From the NCBI GenBank assembly GCA_028875725.1, contig JAPPCR010000015.1, positions 558,001 to 622,000 of the forward strand: a stretch of DNA of 64,000 nucleotides, written 5' to 3'. Positions 47,833 through 55,913 of this stretch are shown here, piece by piece. The translations under genes were made by a program, and so were the position numbers. Origin of the DNA: Acidobacteriota bacterium (GTDB lineage Bacteria; Acidobacteriota; Thermoanaerobaculia; Multivoradales; Multivoraceae). How positions within the stretch are numbered: the first letter of the stretch is position 1; every line of letters begins with the position of its first letter. A model generated the notes under the pieces. That model searched no databases. It saw only the letters and a list, made by a program, of their open reading frames with translations, and had not been told where the DNA came from.

Positions 47833-49887
47833 GTGGCCACCGGTACCGAAGCAGCCTCGCTGCTCGAGCCCTGGCCGGACGAAGCCGGCATTGGTGTCGG
47901 TCTCCCGCCGTTCGAGCGGCTCGAACCGCGCGGCCTCGAGGAGGCGCTCGAACTCGCCACCGGCGAGCGTCGCGAAGCCGTCGCCGCGATCGCAAGCGAT
48001 CCGCGGCCACCGACGTTCGAGAACACGGTCGAGGCGCTCGAGGTCAGCGCCGTGCCGCTGGCGCGCCTCGAGAATCTGCTGCGACACCTGGCCAGCACCG
48101 GATCGGGCGAGGAGATGCAGGCACTGCACCAGCGGATGGCGCCGCGACTTGCGGCCCTCGAGCACGAGATCGCGGGCCAGCGCAACCTGCTGGAACGAAT
48201 CGCCGCGGTGCTCGAGCAGGAGTGCCTGACGGCGGAGCAAAGGCGACTCACCGAAGTGCTGCGGGAGCGTCTTCGCCTCCGCGGTGCGGGTCTCGAACCC
48301 GAGGCGCGGGCACGCTGGACGCAGGTAAGCGCCCGCCTCTCAGAGCTCCAGGTGCAGTTCATGCGCAATCTGACGGCCGAGCAGGACGCGCTCGTTCTCT
48401 GGCTCGCCGACGAAGACGATCTCGATGGCTTAGGCTGTGAGCGGCGCGCGGCCATGGCGGACGCCGCCAACAAGCGCGGACGGCCCGGACAGTGGGCGCT
48501 GCCGATCCAGCGTCCGATGGTGTGGCCCTTTCTCACACGATCGCGGCGCCGCGAACTGCGCGAGGAGGTCTGGAAGCTCTGGATGGGCCGCGGCGCCAAC
48601 GACGGCGAGCACGACAACCGGCCGGTGATGGCCGAGATCCTCCGTCTGCGCGGAGAGAAGGCCCGGCTGCTCGGCTACTCGTCCTACGCGGATCTGGCGA
48701 TGGATACCCGAATGGCGGCCAACCCGCAGGCCGCGCTCGACCTGCTGCTGGAAGTCTGGCGCGCCGTGGAAGCCACCACGCGACGACAGCTCGCCGAGTT
48801 GGAGAAGCTGGCCCGGGCGGACGGGCTGGACGGGGAGTTGCAGGCCTGGGATCGCCTCTACTACGCGGAGAGGTACCGGCAGTCGCACTTCGGTCTGGAC
48901 GCCGACGCGGCACGCCCCTACCTGTCCCTCGACGCCGTGAAGTCGGCCCTGTTCTGGAGCGCGGAGCGTCTGTACGGTCTCCGCTTTCGCCGGCTTGACG
49001 ATGCGCCCGCCTACCATCCCGAGGTCGAGGCGTTCCTGGTCCACCGCGGCGACGACCCGCTCGGCGTGCTCTGGCTCGACCTCCATCAGCGGGACGGCAA
49101 ATCGCCCGGTTCGTGGCAGGCGCAACTGCAGGCTCGCTCCTCTCACCCGGTACCGAGCCGCGGCCACACCGTGGTCGTATCCAGCCTGCCCAGGCCGCGG
49201 GACGGCGAGCCCGCGCTCCTCGTCTGGGAACTCGCCAACGTGCTCTTCCACGAGTTCGGTCATGCGCTGCACATGCTCCTCTGCCGGGCCGGCTATCCGT
49301 CGCTGGGCAGCCTCGCCGTCGAATGGGACTTCATCGAGCTGCCCGCGCTGCTCAACGAGCTCTGGTTGCGGGATCGGGAACTGCTCTCCCGGCACGCTCG
49401 CCACGTCGGGACCGGCGAACCGATGCCCGAAGAACTCGTCGCCTCGCTCGACGAGGCGCTGCGCTACGACCGGATCTTCAGCCTCACGCTCGAGTACCTG
49501 GCAACCGCGATCGTCGACCTCAGGCTCCACCAGCTCGCCGACGGCCAAGCCATCGACGCCATGGCGGTGGAAGAAGAGGTCCTGTCCGAACTCGGCGTAC
49601 CGGCAGCCGTCGAGCCGCTGCTGCGGGTCCCCCACGCCGTGCACACCTTCTCGGAGGAGGTCTACGCCGCCGGCGTCTACTCCTACCTCTGGGCCGACGT
49701 CCTGGCCGCCGAGGTCGCCGGTGCGTTCGAGCGGGCGCCCGGCAGGCTGTGGGACACGCAGGTCGCCGACCGCTATCGCGAGACGATTCTGGAAGCGGGA
49801 AGCACCGCGCCGGCCGCCGAGCTGTTTCGCGCTCTCATCGACCGGGAGCCCTCACCGACGGCGCTGCTCGACAGGTTCGGCCTTTGA
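47833..49887 (+). CDS. M3-family zinc metallopeptidase (Dcp/oligopeptidase A type)
   Basis: A 684-residue cytosolic peptidase, the usual length for the Dcp/OpdA family. The zinc site is H473-E474-F-G-H477 in VLFHEFGHALHMLL, and Glu502 in EWDFIELPALLNE is the third ligand. HRGDDPLGVLWLDLHQRDGK and the C-terminal YAAGVYSYLWADVLAAEV are family landmarks. It should hydrolyse short peptides. GTG start directly after the transporter stop; ATG codons further upstream would overlap the transporter. It suits an operon importing peptides or glycopeptides. Confidence 0.9.
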   Translation: MATGTEAASLLEPWPDEAGIGVGLPPFERLEPRGLEEALELATGERREAVAAIASDPRPPTFENTVEALEVSAVPLARLENLLRHLASTGSGEEMQALHQRMAPRLAALEHEIAGQRNLLERIAAVLEQECLTAEQRRLTEVLRERLRLRGAGLEPEARARWTQVSARLSELQVQFMRNLTAEQDALVLWLADEDDLDGLGCERRAAMADAANKRGRPGQWALPIQRPMVWPFLTRSRRRELREEVWKLWMGRGANDGEHDNRPVMAEILRLRGEKARLLGYSSYADLAMDTRMAANPQAALDLLLEVWRAVEATTRRQLAELEKLARADGLDGELQAWDRLYYAERYRQSHFGLDADAARPYLSLDAVKSALFWSAERLYGLRFRRLDDAPAYHPEVEAFLVHRGDDPLGVLWLDLHQRDGKSPGSWQAQLQARSSHPVPSRGHTVVVSSLPRPRDGEPALLVWELANVLFHEFGHALHMLLCRAGYPSLGSLAVEWDFIELPALLNELWLRDRELLSRHARHVGTGEPMPEELVASLDEALRYDRIFSLTLEYLATAIVDLRLHQLADGQAIDAMAVEEEVLSELGVPAAVEPLLRVPHAVHTFSEEVYAAGVYSYLWADVLAAEVAGAFERAPGRLWDTQVADRYRETILEAGSTAPAAELFRALIDREPSPTALLDRFGL

Positions 49888-49901
49888 TGGCTACGGGGAC
49901 C

Positions 49902-50675
49902 TCAACCGCGCCCCATGAACGGCATCTGGTTCGCCATCACCGTCAGGAAGGGCACGTTCGCGTCGAGCGGGAGCGCGGCCATGTAGCGCACCGCGTCGAC
50001 GACGGCGCGCACGTCGATCGTGGGCTCCGGCTTTGTTCTGCCGTCGGGCTGGGCCACGCCCTCGGACATCCGCGCGGTCATTCGCGTGTAGGCGTTGCCG
50101 ATGTCGATCTGTCCGCAGGCGATGTTGAACCTGCGGCCGTCCAACGAGGTCGACCGCGTGAGCCCGGTGATCGCATGCTTCGTGGCCGTGTACGGAGCGG
50201 AGTTCGGGCGCGGCACGTGCGCGGAGATGGAACCGTTGTTGATGATCCGTCCGCCCTGGGGATCCTGTTCCTTCATCAGCCTGACCGCCCGTTGCGTGCA
50301 GAGAAAGGCGCCGGTCAGGTTGACCCCGACCACCCGGTTCCACTGTTCGAGGGTCAGGTCCTCGATCGGCACGGGCGGCGCGCCGGTGCCGGCGTTGTTG
50401 AACAGCAGGTCCAGCCGGCCAAACGCGCTCGTCAGGCGGTCGAACACCGCCTGAACACCCTCCACGGTGCTGATGTCCGCGGCTACTGTCCGGACCTTGT
50501 CGGGATCGCCCGCGCCGCTCTTCGTTGCGACCAGCCGATCCTCGCGGCGGCCGGCAATGAGCACGTGGTAGCCGTCTTTGACCAATCCGTGCGTCACGGC
50601 GCGGCCGATCCCGCTGCCGCCGCCGGTGACGATTGCGACTTTGTCTGCCAAGTCCGTGCTCCTCGCTTGCCCCAT
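49902..50675 (-). CDS. SDR family oxidoreductase
   Basis: A 257-residue classical [11 protein letters not shown] is the nucleotide-binding motif, NNAGTG ends strand 4, Ser and Tyr-x-x-x-Lys occur in [26 protein letters not shown]. The NAD(P)-dependent substrate is unknown; an alcohol or ketone is expected. It is convergent with the M3 peptidase gene (15 bases apart) and divergent from the POT transporter with 32 bases between starts. The ATG at 50675 is preferred; an upstream TTG at 50705 would give ten more residues. Confidence 0.88.
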   Translation of the reverse strand: MGQARSTDLADKVAIVTGGGSGIGRAVTHGLVKDGYHVLIAGRREDRLVATKSGAGDPDKVRTVAADISTVEGVQAVFDRLTSAFGRLDLLFNNAGTGAPPVPIEDLTLEQWNRVVGVNLTGAFLCTQRAVRLMKEQDPQGGRIINNGSISAHVPRPNSAPYTATKHAITGLTRSTSLDGRRFNIACGQIDIGNAYTRMTARMSEGVAQPDGRTKPEPTIDVRAVVDAVRYMAALPLDANVPFLTVMANQMPFMGRG

Positions 50676-50707
50676 CCTAGACTCGCGCGTGTGAGGATGC
50701 TCCAAGC

Positions 50708-52267
50708 GTGAGCTTTTGGCGAAGGATCCCGGTCTTCCGCGACCACCCGCCTGGACTGGGCGTCTGCTTCCTGGTCGAGATGTGGGAGCGCTTCTCGTAC
50801 TACGGGATGCGGGCGCTGCTCATCTTCTACCTGACGCAGCACTTTCTCTTCAGCGACAGCCGCGCCTTCGTGCTCTACGGCGCCTACGCGTCGATGGTCT
50901 ACCTGCTGCCGGTGCTCGGCGGCGCGGTGGCGGACCGCTGGCTCGGCCCGCGCAAGGGGGTCACCTTCGGCGCCCTGCTGCTGGTCGCCGGCCACTTCCT
51001 GATGACGATCGAGGGTCCGGCGGCGACGGAGATTTCGTCCGCCGGAGGGCTCGTCGTCGAGCGCAGCGATTTCCACCTGAGCCTGTTCTACCTGGCGCTG
51101 GCGCTGATCGCGACCGGCGTCGGATTCCTCAAGACGAACGCCTCCACGGTCGTCGGCGCCCTCTACGAGAAAGGCGATCCGCGCCGGGATTCCGGCTTCA
51201 CCGTCTTCTACATGGGGATCAACCTGGGCGCGGCGGTCGCGCCCCTGCTCTGCGGCTGGCTGGGCCAGACCTACGGCTGGCGCTACGGCTTCGGCCTCGC
51301 CGGCGTCGGCATGCTCGCCGGATTGCTGCTCTACCTGAGGGGCCAGAAGTACCTCCGCGGCCACGCGGATCCGCCGCGGCCGGAAGCTCTGAGGGAGCAC
51401 GTGATTCCAGGGCTTCCTCGCGAAGGCGCCATCTACCTCGCGAGCCTGGGCCTCGTCGGCGGGGTCTGGTGGGTGCTCCAGCATCCGCCGGTCGTCGGCG
51501 GCCTGCTGTCGGCCACCGGCGCGGCGCTGGGCCTCTTCATCCTCTACTACGCGCTGCGACGGTGCGACCGGACGGAGCGCGACCAGCTTCTGGCCTGCGC
51601 CGTCCTGGTGGCCTTCACCATCGGCTTCTGGGCTTTCTACGAGCAGATGGGCAGCTCGCTCAACCTCTTCGCCGACCGCATGGTCGACCGCGAGTTCTTC
51701 GGGTTCGAGATTCCGGCCTCCACGCTGCAATCCCTGCCGGCGATCTATGTCATCGCACTGGCGCCGCTGTTCAGTTGGTTGTGGATCGCGCTCGGCCGGC
51801 GCGGCCGGGAGCCCTCGACACCCATCAAGTTCGTACTCGCGATCGTCCAGATCAGTCTCGCCTTCCTTGTACTGGTGCTAGGCAGCGCCCTGCGGCCGGA
51901 CGACGGCAAGGTCGCTCTGATCTGGTTCGCCCTCACCTTCCTGCTGATGGTGACCGGCGAGCTCTGTCTGGCGCCGGTCGGCATGTCGATGGTGACCCGG
52001 CTCTCGCCGAAGAAGATCGTCTCGACGATGATGGGGTCCTTCATGCTCGCCTACGCGGCGTCGAGCTACATCTCGGGGTTGATCGCCCGGCTGACGAGCG
52101 CCACGACGGTCGGAGGAGAGGTCGCCGACTTTGAAGCGGCGCTCTCCACGTACGGCAACGTCTACACCAGGATCGGGCTGCTGGCTCTGCTCGTCGCGGC
52201 GGTCCTCGGTGCGCTGACGCCTCTGCTCGTGCGCTGGATGCACACTTCCAGGTCACGGTCGGCGTAA
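50708..52267 (+). CDS. POT-family proton-coupled di/tripeptide transporter
   Basis: A 519-residue protein with about 14 hydrophobic segments. The hallmark E-x-x-E-R-F-x-Y-Y-G is [15 protein letters not shown] in helix 1, [15 protein letters not shown] and [36 protein letters not shown] are further signatures. It imports di- and tripeptides with protons. GTG start. It precedes a gamma-glutamyltransferase-like protein and a dipeptidase, which together would generate and import small peptides, for example from glutathione. An unusual helical insertion near residues 120-140 may contact peptide. Confidence 0.9.
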   Translation: MSFWRRIPVFRDHPPGLGVCFLVEMWERFSYYGMRALLIFYLTQHFLFSDSRAFVLYGAYASMVYLLPVLGGAVADRWLGPRKGVTFGALLLVAGHFLMTIEGPAATEISSAGGLVVERSDFHLSLFYLALALIATGVGFLKTNASTVVGALYEKGDPRRDSGFTVFYMGINLGAAVAPLLCGWLGQTYGWRYGFGLAGVGMLAGLLLYLRGQKYLRGHADPPRPEALREHVIPGLPREGAIYLASLGLVGGVWWVLQHPPVVGGLLSATGAALGLFILYYALRRCDRTERDQLLACAVLVAFTIGFWAFYEQMGSSLNLFADRMVDREFFGFEIPASTLQSLPAIYVIALAPLFSWLWIALGRRGREPSTPIKFVLAIVQISLAFLVLVLGSALRPDDGKVALIWFALTFLLMVTGELCLAPVGMSMVTRLSPKKIVSTMMGSFMLAYAASSYISGLIARLTSATTVGGEVADFEAALSTYGNVYTRIGLLALLVAAVLGALTPLLVRWMHTSRSRSA

Positions 52268-52304
52268 GCTCTGCTAGCCGCTTCCCGCACTTGAGGAGAA
52301 GACG

Positions 52305-54089
52305 ATGAAGAAGACAAGGCTCCGCGCACTCTGCCTCGCCGCCTGGTTCGTCCTCGCCACGCCTGCCGCGTTCGCCGGCGCGGCCGACGAGGCGACGGTC
52401 GACCTCAGCCCGGCCAACTGGAGCGACCGCGAGGCGCTCGAGGAGCTGAACGCCTTCTTCGAGACGGACAAGCCGCTGGCCGAAGGCGAGAACGGCGTAG
52501 TCAGCGGCACCACCGGACCGGCGGCGGTCAGGGCGGGCCTCGAAGCCCTCCGCCAGGGCGGCACCGCCGCGGACGCCGTGATCGCCACCGCGCTCACCCA
52601 GATCTCGCTGGCCGGCGGCGCCTGGGTCAGCTACGCCGGGATCTTCAACCTCGTCTACTACGAGGCGGAGAGCGGCGAAGTGTTCAACATCAACGGCGCC
52701 TACGACACGGTCCGTGGCGAGACCGAGCCGATGACGATCCCGACCTCGACGACGATCGGCGCCAAGCACCAGCCGAGCGGACGCACCGCCCTGGTGCCGG
52801 GCTTCTTCGGCGGTCTCGGCGCCACGCACGACCGCTTCGGGAAGCTGCCGTGGGCCAGCCTCTTCGAACCGGCGATCCACTACGCGGAGAACGGCGTCCT
52901 GCTCGGCTCCATCCACACGAGCATGATCGAGCGGCGCAAGGAAGCGCTCTCCCGCCTGCCTTCTACCCGCAGCATCTTCACCGACGACGACGGCGCCTTT
53001 CTTGGCGAGGGCGACATGCTCCGGCAGCCGGAACTCGCCTCGACTCTCCGCGCCGTCGCCGACCAGGGGATCGACTACGTCTACCGCGGTCCCTGGGCCG
53101 AACGGCTGGTCGAGGCGGTCCAGCGCGACGGCGGCAAGCTCTCGATGGAGGACATGCGGAGCTACGAAGCCCTCACAGCCTCGCCCGTGCACTCCACCTA
53201 CAACGGCTTCGACGTCTACGGCCACGGCCTGCCGGCGCAGGGCGGCGTCCACGTCGCCGAGGTGCTCAACCTCTCCGAGGCGGCCGGGCTGCGCGACATG
53301 GGTCACTATGCGAAGTCGCCGGAGACCTTCTTCTGGGTCAACCAGATGACCAACCTGATGAGCCTCGTCTTCCTGCCCGAACCGATGCGCCGCACGCTGT
53401 ACGGCGACCTCGACGCCACCCTGGCGGGCCGGACCAGCAAGGAGAACGCCGCGGGTCTCTGGAAGAGGATGCAGTCGGGCATCGCTCCCCTGACGAAGGT
53501 CCCCGCCCCGGTCGATCCGAAGCACTCGGACGCCATCGTCGCCATCGACGCGTACGGCAACGTCGCCGCGGTCGTCCACACGATCAACACGTCGGCCTGG
53601 GGCGACACCGCGATCTTCGTCGACGGCATCTCGATCCCCGACTCGGCGGCCTTCCAGCAGGCGCTGATCGCCGAGACCGGCCCCGGCAAGCGGCTCCCCG
53701 ACCCGACCGAGCCGATGATCGTCTTGCGGGACGGCAAGCCGGTGGCCGCCCTCGCCTCCATCGGCTCCGGCCTGCACCAGAAGACGATCAGCGTCCTCCT
53801 GAACCTGCTCGACTGGGAGATGGACATCAAGCAGGCGATCGACGCTCCGTCGCCGCACCTGCCGGCGTTCGGCCCCATGGGTTCTCCCAGCACGCAGGTC
53901 ATCGAAGGCGACTTCTCTCCCGAACTGCTCGAGGCGGCGCGCGGGCTCGGGCTCCAGATCAAGGTCGTGCCGGCCGGCATCGAGTCGCGGGCGCCGCGCG
54001 GCTACGTCGTCGGGGCGACGATCGGTGAGGACGGCAAGCGGCGCGCCGCGGCGACCACCCTGCTCAGCGGTCTGGCGCTGTCGCACTGA
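52305..54089 (+). CDS. Gamma-glutamyltransferase-like exported protein
   Basis: A 594-residue protein of the gamma-glutamyltranspeptidase (Ntn-hydrolase) family with signal peptide (to AFAGA). GENGVVSGTTGPAAVRAGLEALRQGGTAADAVIATALTQ begins the heavy chain; NINGAYDTVRGET and PGFFGGLGATHDRFGKLPWASLFEPAI follow. At the autoprocessing site the family consensus T-T-H-x-S is replaced: Ser408 in PKHSDAIVAIDAYGNVAAV would be the N-terminal nucleophile instead of Thr. GSGLHQKTISVLLN stands in for the late G-x-x-I-I-x region. It should cleave gamma-glutamyl bonds or related amides in the periplasm. GAGGAG ribosome-binding site. Between the POT transporter and the M19 dipeptidase. Confidence 0.85.
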   Translation: MKKTRLRALCLAAWFVLATPAAFAGAADEATVDLSPANWSDREALEELNAFFETDKPLAEGENGVVSGTTGPAAVRAGLEALRQGGTAADAVIATALTQISLAGGAWVSYAGIFNLVYYEAESGEVFNINGAYDTVRGETEPMTIPTSTTIGAKHQPSGRTALVPGFFGGLGATHDRFGKLPWASLFEPAIHYAENGVLLGSIHTSMIERRKEALSRLPSTRSIFTDDDGAFLGEGDMLRQPELASTLRAVADQGIDYVYRGPWAERLVEAVQRDGGKLSMEDMRSYEALTASPVHSTYNGFDVYGHGLPAQGGVHVAEVLNLSEAAGLRDMGHYAKSPETFFWVNQMTNLMSLVFLPEPMRRTLYGDLDATLAGRTSKENAAGLWKRMQSGIAPLTKVPAPVDPKHSDAIVAIDAYGNVAAVVHTINTSAWGDTAIFVDGISIPDSAAFQQALIAETGPGKRLPDPTEPMIVLRDGKPVAALASIGSGLHQKTISVLLNLLDWEMDIKQAIDAPSPHLPAFGPMGSPSTQVIEGDFSPELLEAARGLGLQIKVVPAGIESRAPRGYVVGATIGEDGKRRAAATTLLSGLALSH

Positions 54090-54125
54090 GCCGCCACCAA
54101 CGGCCGGAATCGGGAGAGGACACTG

Positions 54126-55229
54126 ATGGAGATCTCTGAGCGCGCCGCCGCTCTTCACCGCGAATCGATCGTGATCGACGGTCACTGCGACATCCTGATT
54201 CCCGTCAGCGACGGCAAGGTGAAGCTCGACCAAGGGGTCGAACTCCCCGACTCCGAGGGCTGGCAGCCGCCGCTCGGCTTCGACATCGGCCCCTTCGCCC
54301 TGTTCGGGATGTCGGCGCACACCGTCTGGTTCGGGTGCATGGGCCAGTACGACCTGCCGCGCTGGCGGGAAGGCGGCATCACCTCGCAGCTCTGCGCGGT
54401 CTACCTCGACGACGAGCAGCTCAACAGCCCGCTGCATCGTGGGCTCGAGATGACCTGGAACCTGCACCACGAGGTCGAGCGGCTCGACGACCTGGTGCTC
54501 GCCACTTCAGTGGCCGAGATCCGCCAGGCGAAGAAGGACGGACGCGTCGCCCTGGTCTTCTCCTTCGAGGGCTGCGAAGCGCTGGGCGCCGACCCGCGCT
54601 TCCTCGATCTGTACTACAAGCTCGGCCTGCGGGTGGCCAGCCTGACCCACACCCGCCGCAACATCTACGCCGACGGCTGCTGGGCCGCCGACGACCAGGG
54701 CGGGCTGACGGCCGCCGGCAAGGCACTGATCGACCGGATGGTGGAACTGAACATCGTCGTCGACCTGGTGCACATCGGCGAGCGCGGCTACTGGGAGATC
54801 CTCGACCGCGTCGACCGTCCAGTCATCCTCTCCCACACGACGCCCACCATGTTTCCCAACAGCGACCCGGAGTCGCGCCTCGGCGGAGGTACGCTCCCTC
54901 GAACGCGCCTTGAGTTGCCGCGCGACCGGAAGATGCTGGAGGCGATCGCCGAGAACGGCGGCGTGCTGGGACTCATCCACATCACCCACCGCAACCTGTC
55001 CGAGGTCGTCGACGACATCGAGACCGCGCTCGACGTGATGGGCCCGGACCACATCGGCATGGGCAGCGACCACTACGGCATCGAACTCGCGCCCGAGGGC
55101 CTGGAGCACATCGGCAAGGTCCCCGCCATCACCGAGGAACTGCTCCGCCGAGGCCACAGCGACGGGACGATCCGCAAGTTCCTCGGCGAGAACTACCTCC
55201 GCGTCTTCGAGGAGGTCTGGGGGCGGTAG
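54126..55229 (+). CDS. M19 membrane-dipeptidase family protein
   Basis: A 367-residue zinc dipeptidase. HCD (His20-Asp22) in IVIDGHCDIL is the first zinc pair; FSFEGCEALG holds the bridging Glu; VDLVHIGERGY and LSHTTPT supply the other His ligands; and GMGSDHYG holds the final Asp. Family members cleave dipeptides such as Cys-Gly, the second step of glutathione breakdown after gamma-glutamyltransferase. No clear signal peptide, unlike many exported relatives, so it may act in the cytosol on peptides brought in by POT. GAGGA precedes the ATG. Its TAG and the minus-strand stop of the next gene are adjacent (TAGCTA). Confidence 0.88.
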   Translation: MEISERAAALHRESIVIDGHCDILIPVSDGKVKLDQGVELPDSEGWQPPLGFDIGPFALFGMSAHTVWFGCMGQYDLPRWREGGITSQLCAVYLDDEQLNSPLHRGLEMTWNLHHEVERLDDLVLATSVAEIRQAKKDGRVALVFSFEGCEALGADPRFLDLYYKLGLRVASLTHTRRNIYADGCWAADDQGGLTAAGKALIDRMVELNIVVDLVHIGERGYWEILDRVDRPVILSHTTPTMFPNSDPESRLGGGTLPRTRLELPRDRKMLEAIAENGGVLGLIHITHRNLSEVVDDIETALDVMGPDHIGMGSDHYGIELAPEGLEHIGKVPAITEELLRRGHSDGTIRKFLGENYLRVFEEVWGR

Positions 55230-55913
55230 CTAGTCGTCCAGGACCCGGGCTTGCCGAATCACCACCGGCTGCTCCAGCATCTGGCCGCGTGTGACCTCCG
55301 ACCCGGCTTCCGTGAGCGTCGGGAGACCCTGGATCTCCTCGAGGACCTCCATCCCGCGCACCACATGCCCAAAGGTCGCGTAGCCCTGGCCGTCGGGCTG
55401 GCGCGTCGTGTTGCCGGTGTCCAGCGCCGGGTTGTCGGCGACGTTGAAGAAGAACTCCGAGTCGGCGGTTCCCGGCTCCAGCCGAGCGTAGGCGATCGTG
55501 CCGCGTTCGTTGGGGATGCCTGTCGTGTCGGTCGTCTCATGGGCGATCGGCGGTATCGGCCCGCCCCCGGGAGGTGACGACTCTCCCCTCCGCAGGACCT
55601 CACCGAGGAGTCCGCCCTGGACTACCTGGATCGGGTTCGGCCCGGTCGTGTTGTCGGGGCGCGTCACCCTGTAGAAGGTCGCGCCCTCGTAGTGCCCGCC
55701 CGCGACCCAGGCCAGGAAGTTGTTGGCCGAGATCGGGGCGCGGTCCGGGTAGACCAGTACCTCGATCTCGCCGAGAGCGGTTTCCAGAACCACGCCGACG
55801 GTGTTCTCTTCGGACTGGCACGCCAGCCCACCGCAGAGAACGAGCATTGCGCCGGCGCCCAGCACCAGCCGCTTCGTAGCCAAGATCGGGCTGTGCCCGA
55901 GGACGAGCTTCAC
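55230..55913 (-). CDS. Cyclophilin-type peptidyl-prolyl isomerase lipoprotein
   Basis: A 227-residue predicted lipoprotein: hydrophobic KRLVLGAGAMLVLCGGLAC with lipobox G-L-A-C, then a cyclophilin fold. Landmarks: VVLETALGEIEVLVYPDRAPISANNFLAWV, GHYEGATFYRVTR, EFFFNVADNPALDTGN and YATFGHVVRGMEVLEEI. It should catalyse cis-trans isomerisation of prolyl bonds in the periplasm and help fold exported proteins. The GTG at 55913 overlaps the S9 peptidase stop (GTGA); a TTG at 55883, nearer the signal peptide, is an alternative. It is transcribed after the S9 peptidase gene. Confidence 0.85.
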   Translation of the reverse strand: MKLVLGHSPILATKRLVLGAGAMLVLCGGLACQSEENTVGVVLETALGEIEVLVYPDRAPISANNFLAWVAGGHYEGATFYRVTRPDNTTGPNPIQVVQGGLLGEVLRRGESSPPGGGPIPPIAHETTDTTGIPNERGTIAYARLEPGTADSEFFFNVADNPALDTGNTTRQPDGQGYATFGHVVRGMEVLEEIQGLPTLTEAGSEVTRGQMLEQPVVIRQARVLDD

